DNA from: JADZGC01 sp964613485
GTDB lineage: Bacteria > Patescibacteriota > Saccharimonadia > CAILAD01 > GCA-016700035
NCBI GenBank assembly: GCA_964613485.1
Contig: CAZTHB010000023.1
Span: 1 to 12,392 of the forward strand
Length of the DNA: 12,392 bases
Direction: 5' to 3'
The notes beneath the pieces are model-generated. The model was not told where the DNA came from. It worked only from the letters and a program-made list of their open reading frames with translations, and searched no databases. Below, piece after piece: positions 4,748 through 10,674 of the stretch; positions within the stretch are counted from its first letter, which is position 1; every line of letters begins with the position of its first letter. The position numbers and the translations under genes are program-made.

Positions 4748-6973
4748 ATGAACGATCAAGCTAGCCACCCATTATTACGAGATTTGAATGACGAACAGCG
4801 CGAGGGGGTACTTACGACTGACGGTCCGGTGTTGATGTTGGCGGGTGCTGGCTCGGGCAAAACCAAGACACTGACGCACCGCATTGCGTATCTCGTGGAC
4901 GTCAAGAAAGTGCACCCAAGCGCGATCTTGGCAGTAACATTTACAAACAAGGCGGCGACGGAGATGCGCGTGCGCATTAATGGCTTGCTTGGGCGTGATG
5001 CTGAAGACCGTATGTTTTTGCCGTTTCTTGGTACGTTCCACTCGATTGCAGTACGAATCCTTCGGCGAGAGGCGATGCACCTTGGTTATCCAACGAGCTT
5101 TGTGATTTATGATGAGGCTGACACCCAGTCAGTGGTGAAGCTCGTATGCAAAGATCTCGGTATTGAAGAAAAAGTCTTCTCTCCACAGGCTATGCGTAAC
5201 CTCATCTCAAGCGCGAAGAATGAACTCCTGCTGCCCGGGCAATACGCTAAGCTTGCGCAGGGACGAGCGCAGGAAACTGCAGCCCTAATATATCCCGAGT
5301 ATCAGAAGCGGTTGAAGGCCAGTGGTGCGGTCGACTTCGATGACATCATCATGCTCGTCGTGCGTTTGCTCGAAGACAACCCAGAGGTACTCAAGCGCTA
5401 CCAAGAGCAATTTCAATATATTCTCGTCGACGAGTATCAAGACACTAATCATGCTCAGTATCAGCTCGTGCAGCTACTGGCTGAAGGGCGGCGGAATATT
5501 TGCGTGGTGGGTGATGACTGGCAGTCGATTTATTCGTGGCGTGGGGCAAACTACGAGAATATTCTTAATTTTGAGTCTGACTATCCAGACGCTAAGGTCA
5601 TTAAGCTCGAACAAAACTATCGCAGTACCCAACATATCCTCGATGCTGCTCATTCGGTTATCACGAAGAATACAATACGCACCGACAAAAAGCTCTTTAC
5701 GAAGAAAGGCGATGGCGAGAAGATCATGATCCAGCAGGTGAGTGATGAGTTGGCTGAGGGCCAATTCGTTATCCAGACAATTGATCGGCTGGTGAGTGAT
5801 CAGGGCTACAAGTATTCGGATTGTGCCGTTCTCTATCGCACGAACGCACAGTCTCGTTCGCTCGAAGAGTCATTTCTGCGCTATAACACGCCGTACCAAA
5901 TAGTTGGTGGTGTGCGTTTCTACGAGCGCAAAGAAATCAAAGATACACTCGCGTATCTGCGCTTCGTCGCAAATCCGCAGGATAGTGTGAGCTGGCGACG
6001 GATCGTGAATGTACCGGCACGTGGACTTGGTGATAAGAGTCTGGCGGTAATGAGTGATTATGCGACCGCTCAAGGTATTGATCTTCTCGAGGCATGCAAG
6101 CTCGCTGCGGATGTCACCGGACTCACGCCGCGGGCTCGGGCAGCATTTGCAGATTTTGCGATACTAATCGCTGACTTCCGCGATGCAGCTGAGCGCTTAC
6201 CGATTGCAGAGCTGGCCGAACTTATCCTGAAGAAATCTGGCTACCTAGATGCAATTGAAAAAGAAAACACCGGTACGCTGACCGGAGCCGATCGACTCGA
6301 AAACGTGCAAGAATTCCTCGGTGTGGCGAAAGGCTTCGGTACTACGGCGCTCGAAGAATTTCTCTCAGATATTTCCCTCGTGACAGATCTCGACACGTGG
6401 GAGAACACAAATGACGCCGTAACACTGATGACACTCCATGCCGCAAAAGGGCTTGAGTTTAAGGCAGTTTTTATGATTGGTATGGAGGAAGGAATCTTCC
6501 CGCATTCTCGCACGATGTTTGAGCCGGCTGAGCTGGAGGAGGAGCGCCGATTATGTTACGTCGGCATGACGCGAGCACGTGAGCGGCTGTACTTACTGCA
6601 TGCGACCATGCGTCTGCTCTATGGTTCGACACAACGCAACCCTATTTCACGCTTTGTAATGGAGATTCCTGCCGAGTATTCGGAGGCAGGCCTTATCAAT
6701 ACTTCGGTTCGCCTCGGTGCGGGCGTGTTTGGTAATCAATCGTGGCGTCAGTCTGGCACTGGCCCGGTCGTACCCGCTGGGCAGCGGCTTGATGATCCAT
6801 TCCCGGACGATCTCCCGCAAGCCCCCGAGCTCAATAAGGGTGATAAGGTCGAGCATTCGACATTTGGGATAGGCACGGTACTTGATATCGAAGAAGACGA
6901 TGTGCAGATTCTCTTCGAGAAGGCAGGGATTAAGAGACTAAATATCGGCTTCGCACCCTTGCGTAAATTATAA
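4748..6973 (+). CDS. pcrA: superfamily 1 DNA helicase, PcrA/UvrD type
   Basis: ATP-driven 3'-5' DNA helicase of nucleotide excision and mismatch repair, replication restart and removal of RecA filaments; cytoplasmic. At 741 aa it has the full family length. Motifs in order: Q-motif region LRDLNDEQREGV, Walker A GAGSGKT (33-39), motif Ia TFTNKAATEM, motif Ib GTFHS, Walker B DEYQDT (228-233), motif III GDDWQSIYSWRGA, motif IV LEQNYRS, motif V TLMTLHAAKGLEF, and motif VI CYVGMTRARERLYLL. A C-terminal Tudor-like segment (GDKVEHSTFGIGTVLDIE... to the end) is the element by which PcrA/UvrD bind RNA polymerase. Motif III has Trp where most UvrD/PcrA proteins have Asp (GDDDQS). The ATG at 4748 has only a tightly spaced GGGAG (2 nt away), so initiation may be unusual. 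No clear terminator follows. Confidence 0.97.
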   Translation: MNDQASHPLLRDLNDEQREGVLTTDGPVLMLAGAGSGKTKTLTHRIAYLVDVKKVHPSAILAVTFTNKAATEMRVRINGLLGRDAEDRMFLPFLGTFHSIAVRILRREAMHLGYPTSFVIYDEADTQSVVKLVCKDLGIEEKVFSPQAMRNLISSAKNELLLPGQYAKLAQGRAQETAALIYPEYQKRLKASGAVDFDDIIMLVVRLLEDNPEVLKRYQEQFQYILVDEYQDTNHAQYQLVQLLAEGRRNICVVGDDWQSIYSWRGANYENILNFESDYPDAKVIKLEQNYRSTQHILDAAHSVITKNTIRTDKKLFTKKGDGEKIMIQQVSDELAEGQFVIQTIDRLVSDQGYKYSDCAVLYRTNAQSRSLEESFLRYNTPYQIVGGVRFYERKEIKDTLAYLRFVANPQDSVSWRRIVNVPARGLGDKSLAVMSDYATAQGIDLLEACKLAADVTGLTPRARAAFADFAILIADFRDAAERLPIAELAELILKKSGYLDAIEKENTGTLTGADRLENVQEFLGVAKGFGTTALEEFLSDISLVTDLDTWENTNDAVTLMTLHAAKGLEFKAVFMIGMEEGIFPHSRTMFEPAELEEERRLCYVGMTRARERLYLLHATMRLLYGSTQRNPISRFVMEIPAEYSEAGLINTSVRLGAGVFGNQSWRQSGTGPVVPAGQRLDDPFPDDLPQAPELNKGDKVEHSTFGIGTVLDIEEDDVQILFEKAGIKRLNIGFAPLRKL

Positions 6974-6987
6974 AAATATGATTTAAT
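6959..6987 (+). promoter_or_regulatory. possible promoter of the sigma4/alpha-CTD protein gene
   Basis: TTGCGT (6959-6964), 17 bp, then TTTAAT (6982-6987) overlaps the 3' end of the helicase gene. A start near 6994 would place a small hairpin, CCCGG (6997-7001)/CCGGG (7007-7011), at the very 5' end of the leader, followed by the AAAGG-like ribosome site before the ATG at 7040. Confidence 0.4.
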
Positions 6988-7039
6988 ATGAAAATCCCCG
7001 GATGGACCGGGTGTACCAAAGCAGAAAGGCGGGCTTCCG

Positions 7040-7753
7040 ATGGATCAATCCATTGCTTCCCCGTGTGCTGATGACAAAGTGCTTGGTCGTGTGGCTAAGT
7101 TCATGCGACTGATCGCGTCAGCTGACATCACTCCGGATGTGATGCAGCTACTGATCAACGATGCCTCGATCAGGCGACGCTTCGTGGCGGGTCTGAAAGA
7201 GCTCGTTCATGAGGTCCAGCAGCCGTTGGCTGGCTGGGATCTCAATGATCCAAGTATGTCGGGCTTGTCGCAGCTGCTGAGAGATGCTCATCCGATGCGC
7301 GCTGATCAAGCTCGTCGATGCGAAGAGAACTGGACGGATCGGCGTGCAGTGCTCGCATTGCTGTATAGCCTTCGCAACGATCGCGCTCGCACCATCGTGG
7401 TGCGGTATTACGGCCTTGATTATCGCAATCTGTCTGTGAAGCGGCTGGCTGAGATGTTTCAGGTCACTGAGAGTGTGATTCGTTCTCAGATTAAGACGAT
7501 CTTGCGCGATGTGGGCTGGTTTGCAGATTTTTATAGCAAAAGCACCATTACGCGGCAGGAGCTTGACTTCATGCATCTCGGTCTTTCGACGCGCACGCTC
7601 CGCATGCTGTGGCAAGGAGGCATCCTAGACATTGATGCCCTAACAAGCCATACGGCCGATCAGCTGCTGGCGATGAATACCGACTTCGGTAAAAAGTCTC
7701 TTCGTGAAGTCGAGCAGGCGCTTGCATTGCGAGGTCTGCATCTTGCTGGGTGA
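7040..7753 (+). CDS. sigma-region-4-like HTH joined to RNA polymerase alpha-CTD-like domain
   Basis: A 237-aa soluble protein. Residues 1-98 are helical and unrecognised. Residues 102-158 resemble sigma70 region 4: RAVLALLYSLRNDRARTIVV, then LSVKRLAEMFQVTESVIRSQIKTILRDV, the helix-turn-helix that in sigma factors contacts the -35 element. Residues 174-234 resemble the RNA polymerase alpha-subunit C-terminal domain, with LGLSTRTLRML...GI.DIDAL, then MNTDFGKKSLREVEQALALRGL, the helix-hairpin-helix fold that binds UP elements and activators. No sigma region 2 (-10 melting) is seen, so it is not a complete sigma factor. A transcription regulator that mimics or touches RNA polymerase parts is inferred; a general DNA-binding protein is the alternative. 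ATG 7040 follows an AAAGG-type site. It has its own strong terminator, making a single-gene unit. Confidence 0.75.
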   Translation: MDQSIASPCADDKVLGRVAKFMRLIASADITPDVMQLLINDASIRRRFVAGLKELVHEVQQPLAGWDLNDPSMSGLSQLLRDAHPMRADQARRCEENWTDRRAVLALLYSLRNDRARTIVVRYYGLDYRNLSVKRLAEMFQVTESVIRSQIKTILRDVGWFADFYSKSTITRQELDFMHLGLSTRTLRMLWQGGILDIDALTSHTADQLLAMNTDFGKKSLREVEQALALRGLHLAG

Positions 7754-7768
7754 TGCTTAGCGATATTA

Positions 7769-7800
7769 CCCGCCCCCGTAGGGGCGGGCTTTCATTTTAT
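7769..7800 (+). terminator. strong intrinsic terminator
   Basis: A perfect 8-bp GC stem, CCCGCCCC (7769-7776)/GGGGCGGG (7781-7788), with a CGTA loop, then CTTTCATTTTAT. It lies 15 nt after the stop of the sigma4/alpha-CTD gene. The final T is already the first base of the next promoter's -35 box. Confidence 0.9.
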
Positions 7801-7828
7801 TGACTCATCGGATACTCCGGCGTATAGT
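7800..7828 (+). promoter_or_regulatory. sigma70-type promoter of the basic orphan gene
   Basis: TTGACT (7800-7805), 17 bp, TATAGT (7823-7828), the best promoter match in the window. The predicted start near 7835 gives a leader of about 32 nt with AAGGGGG (7855-7861) 5 nt before ATG 7867. This placement excludes the longer in-frame start at 7828, which would lie upstream of the transcript start. Confidence 0.75.
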
Positions 7829-7866
7829 TGGCAGTCACTCGTACCTTAAACCACAAGGGGGAATGG

Positions 7867-8385
7867 ATGCCCAAGAATAATCGGCGCAACACTCAAGACC
7901 GGCGTGGCTCGAGTCGCCGAGCCAAGGGGTCAAAGCGTGCTCCGACTGTTTCTGAATTGAAGGAGCGGGCAAAACGCACCCGCACTTCGCACCCCGACGT
8001 ATTGAAAGCCGCCCTCATCGTTGGGGAGATCCCCAGAGCACATATCCACGAATTCGTTCTAGAGTGTCGTAGGAATGCGGGCGAACCCATTCGCGAAGTT
8101 CTGATTGACCTCGATTGGTTTGGTGGTCCCGCTGTGATTCAGCAGTGTAACGGGTTAAACCCCGACTACTGGGTGCAACACTTACCGCGGACGCAGATTC
8201 CAGGTGGGTTGGGGGGAGAAGCTTCATGGGTGCTCGGGCTTCAGTCGGAGCTCTATCGGAAGTATCGAGTACGGCTCGATAATGTAGTTGGTGTGCTCGT
8301 TGCGGACTTTCCATCCTTGCTGCTTGACCTTCGGCTTGAGCTGTTTGCCAAAAGGCAGGATGACATGATCTTCGAGGTCGCCTAA
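7867..8385 (+). CDS. unrecognised 172-aa protein with strongly basic N-terminal tail
   Basis: No family is recognised. Residues 1-42 are dominated by Arg, Lys, Asn and Ser (NRRNTQDRRGSSRRAKGSKR) and probably disordered, a composition typical of nucleic-acid- or ribosome-binding tails. Residues 43-172 look like a mixed alpha/beta domain (VLKAALIVGEIPRAHIHEFVLECRRNAGEPIREVLIDLDWFGG, VVGVLVADFPSLLLDLRLEL), with no transmembrane helix or signal peptide. The stated start is preferred over an in-frame GTG at 7828, because AAGGGGG lies 5 nt upstream and the promoter is placed between the two. It stands alone between its own promoter and terminator, the same layout as the preceding gene, so it is evidently expressed independently. 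Any function proposed, such as nucleic-acid binding, rests only on charge. Confidence 0.72.
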   Translation: MPKNNRRNTQDRRGSSRRAKGSKRAPTVSELKERAKRTRTSHPDVLKAALIVGEIPRAHIHEFVLECRRNAGEPIREVLIDLDWFGGPAVIQQCNGLNPDYWVQHLPRTQIPGGLGGEASWVLGLQSELYRKYRVRLDNVVGVLVADFPSLLLDLRLELFAKRQDDMIFEVA

Positions 8386-8391
8386 CTCAAA

Positions 8392-8429
8392 GAGGCAGAG
8401 CGCTTCCGTGCTCTGCCTCAAATTTTTTT
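8392..8429. terminator. intrinsic terminator between converging genes
   Basis: A perfect 10-bp stem, GAGGCAGAGC (8392-8401)/GCTCTGCCTC (8410-8419), with an 8-nt loop, then AAATTTTTTT. It ends the plus-strand orphan gene. Since typA converges and stops at 8442, the hairpin may also serve typA, although its minus-strand T run is only TTTGAG. Confidence 0.92.
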
Positions 8430-8441
8430 ACTAATATTCAA

Positions 8442-10283
8442 TTATTGCTTAGCGAGTTTCTTGCGCTCGTGTGCCTTAAGGCCACGCTTGCGGATGCGGA
8501 TAGACTCTGGTGTGACTTCGAGCAGCTCATCATTTTCGATGAAGTCGAGTGCCTCTTCAAGTGAGAGCTCGGTAAATGGTGTGAGCTGGGTGGTCATATC
8601 GGTAGATGAAGCGCGCACGTTGGTAAGCTTCTTTTCTTTGCAGACATTGATCTCCATGTCATCGCTACGGCGATTGAGTCCGATGACCATGCCTTCGTAG
8701 ACTTTGGTGCCGGGGCCTATGAAGGCGGTGCCACGCTCTTCGACTGTTTTGAGTGAGTAGGTAACAGCCGTTCCGTTCTCTGCCGAAATGAGTACACCAT
8801 TGCGGAGCTTCTGGAGGGGTGCACCAACTGGCTCGTAGCCGATGAGCAGACTATTCATTATGACGGTACCTTTAGTGGCTGTGAGCAGGATGTTTCGCAG
8901 TCCGAGCAGGGCACGTGTTGGAAGGTTGAAGACAAGCTCGGTTACACCTTTGCTGGTTGGCTCCATACTTATGAGTGTGGCGCGGCGCTGACCAAGCTCG
9001 CTCGTGATGGCACCGGTAAATTCATCCGGGACCTCGATCATGAGCTCTTCGACTGGCTCGAGTTTCTTGCCGTCTTCTTCTTTGTAGACTACGGTAGGGC
9101 GTCCGACTTCGAGCTCGAAGCCTTCGCGGCGTAAGGTCTCGATGAGGACTGAGAGGTGGAGTTCGCCGCGTCCTGAAACGAGGAAGGTGGTGTCCTTCGC
9201 TTCGACGCGTAAGCTAACATTCGTCTCGAGTTCTTTTTCAAGGCGGGCAGCGATTTGTCGCGAGGTTGTGTATTTGCCTTCTGTGCCAGCAAATGGGGAA
9301 GTGTTTGGTCCAATTGCGATCTGCAGCGTCGGTGCTTCAATTTCCATCACCGGGAGGGCTTCGGGAGCATCGGCTTCAGCCAAGGTCTCGCCAATTTGCG
9401 CATCAGTTATGCCGGTCAGCTGGACGATTTCACCTGCGTCCGCTTCGGTTATTTCTACTTTGCCAAGTCCTTCAGAAACGAAAATCTTGTCGACTTTCGC
9501 TTTAATTTCTTTGCCGTCTGTAGAGATGCGAGTAATGGTGTCACCGGCCTTTACGTGTCCGCGTTGTATGCGGCCAATCGCGTACTTGCCTTGGTATGAA
9601 TCCCAGGCAAGTGAGGTGACGAGCATTTGAAATGGTAATTCCGCCTCGACTCTTGGGGCAGGGATGTGATCAATAATCGCTTCGAAGATCGGTGTAAAAT
9701 CACCACCTTCGTCCGCTGGGTTAGCTGGCATGCTGTCCCAGGCTTTTCCTTCACGGCCAATTGCATAGTAGGTGGGATACTCTAGTTGATCGTCACTAAT
9801 GGCAAGGTCGAGGAAGAGGTGGCCGACTTCATCTTCGACTTCCGTAACTCGTGAGCCGTCTTTGTCTACCTTATTGATGACTACAACTGGCTTCAGACCG
9901 AGCTTGAGCGCTCGTGTGAGAACAAATTTGGTTTGTGGCATTGGTCCTTCTTGCGCATCAACTACTAAGATGATGCCGTCAGCCATCGAGAGTGTACGCT
10001 CTACTTCTCCGGAGAAGTCGGCGTGGCCTGGGGTGTCGATGATATTAATCTTATAGTCCTCGCCATTTTTGGAATATTCCACGGCGGTCGTCTTAGCTGT
10101 AATCGTGATGCCACGCTCTCGCTCGAGGTCTCCAGAGTCAAGAATGGTTGTTTGGCTCATCTCTGCTTGATTATCGCGAAAAACATGAGACTGCTTGAGA
10201 AGGCCGTCTACAAGAGTAGTTTTGCCGTGGTCAACGTGTGCGACAATGGCGATATTACGGATATGGGTTGCGTCGTGTTTCAT
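8442..10283 (-). CDS. typA: ribosome-associated translational GTPase TypA/BipA
   Basis: A translation-factor GTPase that binds the ribosome A-site region and assists 50S subunit assembly, especially at low temperature or under stress. The 613 aa match the family (607 in E. coli). GTPase motifs are present: G1 AHVDHGKTTL (15-24), the switch-I segment ERGITI, G3 DTPGHADF (83-90) and G4 NKVD (137-140). EF-G-like domains III and V follow, then the TypA-specific C-terminal region (VPDEFTGAITSELGQRRA, LLIGYEPVGAPLQKLRNGVLIS, ENDELLEVTPESIRIRKRGL, HERKKLAK). The start is set at ATG 10283 (MKHDATHIRN), with AAGGA 8 nt upstream. The frame opens 19 codons further up, but those residues are not family-like. 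The gene is divergent from the G5-domain gene, with a hairpin-containing leader. Confidence 0.97.
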   Translation of the reverse strand: MKHDATHIRNIAIVAHVDHGKTTLVDGLLKQSHVFRDNQAEMSQTTILDSGDLERERGITITAKTTAVEYSKNGEDYKINIIDTPGHADFSGEVERTLSMADGIILVVDAQEGPMPQTKFVLTRALKLGLKPVVVINKVDKDGSRVTEVEDEVGHLFLDLAISDDQLEYPTYYAIGREGKAWDSMPANPADEGGDFTPIFEAIIDHIPAPRVEAELPFQMLVTSLAWDSYQGKYAIGRIQRGHVKAGDTITRISTDGKEIKAKVDKIFVSEGLGKVEITEADAGEIVQLTGITDAQIGETLAEADAPEALPVMEIEAPTLQIAIGPNTSPFAGTEGKYTTSRQIAARLEKELETNVSLRVEAKDTTFLVSGRGELHLSVLIETLRREGFELEVGRPTVVYKEEDGKKLEPVEELMIEVPDEFTGAITSELGQRRATLISMEPTSKGVTELVFNLPTRALLGLRNILLTATKGTVIMNSLLIGYEPVGAPLQKLRNGVLISAENGTAVTYSLKTVEERGTAFIGPGTKVYEGMVIGLNRRSDDMEINVCKEKKLTNVRASSTDMTTQLTPFTELSLEEALDFIENDELLEVTPESIRIRKRGLKAHERKKLAKQ

Positions 10284-10346
10284 ATATTTATTCCTTATTC
10301 TGATGACTATTGGTCGACTATGGCTCGTTTTTTTGAGCACAATAAA

Positions 10347-10378
10347 AGCCCGGGGCTTATGCGATAGCCCGACGGGCT
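10347..10378 (-). terminator. terminator-like hairpin in the typA leader (candidate attenuator)
   Basis: Read on the minus strand: AGCCCG (10378-10373), 2-nt bulge, GGGCT, an 8-nt loop, AGCCC, CGGGCT (10352-10347), then TTTATTG. This is an 11-bp stem with one bulge followed by a short U-tract, lying in the typA 5' leader about 65-95 nt before the ATG. Each half can also fold locally (AGCCC-GTC-GGGCT and AAGCC-CCG-GGCTT), so alternative structures compete. No gene upstream on this strand needs terminating, which points to attenuation. Confidence 0.55.
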
Positions 10379-10399
10379 CTTACTTTTTGTTCGATGTAT

Positions 10400-10428
10400 A
10401 CAATACCATAAAGCAAAATAATTGTCTA
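10400..10428 (-). promoter_or_regulatory. candidate sigma70-type promoter of typA
   Basis: On the minus strand TAGACA (10428-10423), 17 bp, then TATTGT (10405-10400). The predicted start near 10393 gives a leader of about 110 nt that contains the 10347-10378 hairpin and a second small stem, GCTC/GAGC, around an A-run (10338-10323). Confidence 0.5.
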
Positions 10429-10447
10429 CTTATTTTGTGCATTTACC

Positions 10448-10476
10448 TTGACGTAAGCGCTTTCGGAGCGTAAAAT
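10448..10476 (+). promoter_or_regulatory. sigma70-type promoter of the G5-domain gene and rsmA
   Basis: TTGACG (10448-10453), 17 bp, TAAAAT (10471-10476). The spacer contains a small inverted repeat, CGCT/AGCG. The predicted start near 10483 leaves a leader of about 190 nt to the first ATG (10675). It lies back to back with the typA promoter, about 20 bp away. Confidence 0.62.
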
Positions 10477-10484
10477 ATCATCCG

Positions 10485-10567
10485 ACTCGTTTTTGAGGGA
10501 TATTTTGTCGAAAAAAATCGAGTATACTAGTAAGTAACACAAAAGCATAAGCGTATCATTGATACGC
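10485..10567 (+). promoter_or_regulatory. structured 5' leader with two hairpins
   Basis: The first hairpin is ACTCG-TTTTT (10485-10494) pairing with AAAAA-T-CGAGT (within 10512-10523), with one bulged T and a long loop, right after the predicted transcript start. The second is a perfect 7-bp stem, GCGTATC (10551-10557)/GATACGC (10561-10567), with loop ATT. At the DNA level the second is a 17-bp palindrome and could be an operator. No known riboswitch consensus is recognised. The rest of 10568-10674 is an open frame continuous with the downstream gene. Confidence 0.45.
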
Positions 10568-10674
10568 CGTAAAAACCTATCGAGCCCAATAATCACGAGG
10601 TAATTATTCGTAATTCCACACGCGTTCAATCTGCGGGGTTTGTCTTAGATCGTATTCGGTCTATCAAGCGACTC

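Noticed and set aside
7148..7615. 155-codon minus-strand frame opposite the sigma4/alpha-CTD gene
   Set aside because: Antisense of a frame with recognisable domains, its own ribosome site and a terminator; no supporting signals.
7828..7866. Upstream in-frame start of the basic orphan protein
   Set aside because: It coincides with the last base of the -10 box, so it would lie before the transcript start; ATG 7867 has AAGGGGG at proper spacing.
9142..9630. 162-codon plus-strand frame inside typA
   Set aside because: It is antisense to conserved TypA domains; Ser/Val-rich shadow with no ribosome site.
10284..10340. 19-codon N-terminal extension of TypA
   Set aside because: The residues are not family-like and the region contains an A-run hairpin; ATG 10283 has AAGGA and begins the conserved TypA N-terminus.
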